From Acidobacteriota bacterium (GTDB taxonomy: Bacteria; Acidobacteriota; Blastocatellia; Pyrinomonadales; Pyrinomonadaceae), in NCBI GenBank assembly GCA_023436495.1, contig JAEZIT010000022.1, forward strand, positions 1 to 8,381: a stretch of 8,381 bases of DNA. Reading direction: 5' to 3'. The notes below the pieces were generated by a model that ran no database searches, had not been told where the DNA came from, and was given only the letters and a program-made list of their open reading frames with translations. A program made the translations under genes and the position numbers. Shown piece after piece: positions 6,680-8,381 of the stretch (the first letter of the stretch is position 1; each line of letters opens with the position of its first letter).

Positions 6680-8381
6680 ATGCAGAAAAGTTCGAAAGCA
6701 GAAGCACGTTTTAGTCTTCTGCTGTCACTATTTGTACTGGGATTGATTGCGGCCGTAATAGTCGTGCCGTATCAATTTCAGTCAGAGGCGAGCGCTCAGG
6801 ATGGAAAGAAGGGCCTTTTCATTCGGACCGAAAGCCACGAAGAAGGCCTGCCGAATTATGACATTCGGATGGACGTAAAGCGTCCCGAAAGTGCCGATGC
6901 TCTGGTCAAATTCAGAAATTCGGTAGGAAAGGACGCCTCGGCAATCGCCACGACCCGCGAAGATTTCGCCCGCGGTGAAGAGGCGCTTAAATCGCGCGTT
7001 CCCAGCCTCAAGGTAGAATACAACGAAGACATCCGAATCCCCGAAGTCATCGCTCCGGATGTCTGGAGAGACGATGTCGAAAGACTGAGCCCGGCTTCTA
7101 GCGCAAAACGTTCAGAAGTGCTCCGCGGCTTTATCAAACAGAACAGTAGCCTGGTCGGCGTTTCGTCGGAACAGGCAGATTCGCTGCGCGTTGTTTCGGA
7201 TTACACGAATCCGGACGGCAATCTTTCGTTTGCACAGCTGAACCAGGAGATCAATGGCATCCCGGTTTTCCGTGGTGAGATCAAAGCCGGTTTCACGAAA
7301 AAAGGCGAAATGATGCGCGTCATCAACAACCTGGCACCGGGCCTCGAATATTCGAGCCTTTCCGCCGACTTCCGTGATCCGGTTGACGCGGTCCGCTCGG
7401 CTGCACGCAACATCAACTATGAACTGAAGCCCGTTGATACGCAGCGCAACGATGCCGCATCGGATGACCTGAAGGTCGTTTTCGGCGATGGCGACTGGGC
7501 AACGACGGCCGAGAAGATGTACTTCCCGACCGAACCCGGCGTTGCAGTTCCGGCTTGGCGCGTTCTAATTTGGCAGCCGGTCAATGCGTATTACGTCATC
7601 GTCGATGCCGAAAGCGGCACGATGCTGTGGCGTAAGAACATTACCGAAGACCAGACGCAAAGCGCGACCTATCAGGTTTACCGCAACACGAACGGCTACA
7701 TCAATGCGGCCGACAACCCGGCACCGCTGTCACCGGGACCGATCAACCCAACGTTGGGTACGCAGGGAGCTCTGATCAACAGAGCCAACGTTACTCTTAT
7801 CGGTAATGAAGGCGCTAACTCGTTCAACAACAACGGCTGGATCAACGACGGTGCAAATATCACCGACGGTAACAACCTGGAAGCAGGTATCGACCGAGAC
7901 GGATCGAATGGTATTGACGCTCCGCAGACGGGCAGCCCGAACCGCGTGTTTGATTCAACTTGGAATCCTCCGCCGGGAAATCCCGCACCTGGTGACGACC
8001 CGCTGACACCGCAGGCTCAGCGCGGCGCCGTTATTCAGATGTTCTACGTGATGAATCTCTATCACGACGAACTCTACAAACGCGGTTTCACGGAACAGGC
8101 GTTCAACTTCCAGCATGATAACTTTGGCCGCGGCGGCATCGGAAACGACCGCGTCTCAGCAGAAGGACAGGATTCGTCCGGCACCAACAACGCAAACTTC
8201 TCGACGCCGGCGGACGGCGGCCGCGGACGCATGCAGATGTTTCTGTGGACCGGCCCGACACCTGATTACGACGGTACCGGCGACGCCGAAGTCATCATTC
8301 ACGAAGTGACCCACGGAACGTCGAACCGACTCCACGGTAATTCCTCGGGGCTGTCGACGAACATGGCACGTGGTATGGGTG
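6680..8381 (+). CDS. Secreted M36 (fungalysin-type) zinc metallopeptidase, paralogue of the upstream gene, 3' end cut by the window
   Basis: The open frame of 567 codons plus one base runs to the window edge with no stop. The N-terminus is a Sec signal peptide: hydrophobic core about 12-29 and ASA at 37-39. The pro-region matches the upstream protein closely: LPNYDIRMD (57-65), YNEDIR-PEVIAPDV (114-128), an FTP-like part with DYTNPDGNLSF and NGIPVFRGEIKAGF, then a PepSY-like stretch ending in SATYQVY. The M36 domain starts at about 329 and shows YHDELY, NFGRGG, NDRVSAE and GRGRMQM. HEVTH at 541-545 supplies two zinc ligands and the catalytic glutamate. By alignment the third ligand is residue 568, of which only the first base (g) is present. 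No cysteine occurs in the visible part. Its own promoter candidate and the terminator before it suggest independent expression. Whether it carries the same C-terminal domains cannot be seen. Family certainty is high. Confidence 0.93.
   Translation, partial: MQKSSKAEARFSLLLSLFVLGLIAAVIVVPYQFQSEASAQDGKKGLFIRTESHEEGLPNYDIRMDVKRPESADALVKFRNSVGKDASAIATTREDFARGEEALKSRVPSLKVEYNEDIRIPEVIAPDVWRDDVERLSPASSAKRSEVLRGFIKQNSSLVGVSSEQADSLRVVSDYTNPDGNLSFAQLNQEINGIPVFRGEIKAGFTKKGEMMRVINNLAPGLEYSSLSADFRDPVDAVRSAARNINYELKPVDTQRNDAASDDLKVVFGDGDWATTAEKMYFPTEPGVAVPAWRVLIWQPVNAYYVIVDAESGTMLWRKNITEDQTQSATYQVYRNTNGYINAADNPAPLSPGPINPTLGTQGALINRANVTLIGNEGANSFNNNGWINDGANITDGNNLEAGIDRDGSNGIDAPQTGSPNRVFDSTWNPPPGNPAPGDDPLTPQAQRGAVIQMFYVMNLYHDELYKRGFTEQAFNFQHDNFGRGGIGNDRVSAEGQDSSGTNNANFSTPADGGRGRMQMFLWTGPTPDYDGTGDAEVIIHEVTHGTSNRLHGNSSGLSTNMARGMG

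Noticed and set aside
1..8381. Search for CRISPR repeats, tRNA or rRNA genes, transposases, toxin-antitoxin or phage-defence genes
   Set aside because: No short regularly spaced DNA repeats, no cloverleaf or rRNA-like sequence and no transposase-like ORF were found; all long supported frames are the helicase and the two peptidases.

Overview
The window looks like bacterial chromosomal DNA with moderate GC content, dense coding and AT-rich intergenic gaps. It holds three protein genes: a complete minus-strand DinG/YoaA-type helicase (4-1977), then two plus-strand genes for large secreted M36 (fungalysin-type) zinc metallopeptidases. The first peptidase gene is complete (2261-6319). The second (6680 to the window end) is a close paralogue cut off by the edge. 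The layout of signal peptide, FTP/PepSY pro-region, M36 domain and DxDGDG repeat tail resembles what I associate with Acidobacteriota, perhaps class Blastocatellia. That placement is inference from protein style, not from a marker gene.

Layout. Positions 4-1977 encode an iron-sulphur superfamily 2 helicase, probably for DNA repair, transcribed leftwards. The 283 bp gap at 1978-2260 separates it from the divergent peptidase gene and must hold the start signals of both; only a weak rightward promoter candidate and a strong ribosome binding site can be pointed to. Positions 2261-6319 encode a 1352-residue exported peptidase with a long pro-region, a complete HExxH + E zinc site, two beta-sandwich-like domains and six DxDGDG repeats. 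A convincing rho-independent terminator (6350-6389) follows. The 360 bp gap after it holds a good sigma70-type promoter candidate (6404-6432) and an apparent leader of about 240 nt with a stem-loop. The second peptidase gene starts at 6680 after a strong ribosome binding site. Its HExxH site is visible, but the window stops one base into the codon expected for the third zinc ligand.

How the genes work together. The two peptidases are tandem duplicates, each apparently with its own promoter and leader rather than forming one operon. Both should be made as zymogens, exported through the Sec route and activated by removal of the pro-region; extracellular protein degradation is the likely role. 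The helicase is a housekeeping-type neighbour with no evident link to them. I see no mobile element, CRISPR array, RNA gene or defence system. The most interesting material is the comparison of the two paralogues: a nearly invariant 60-residue block at the pro-region/catalytic junction, a conserved N-terminal segment, a probable disulphide present in one copy only, and the repeat tail.
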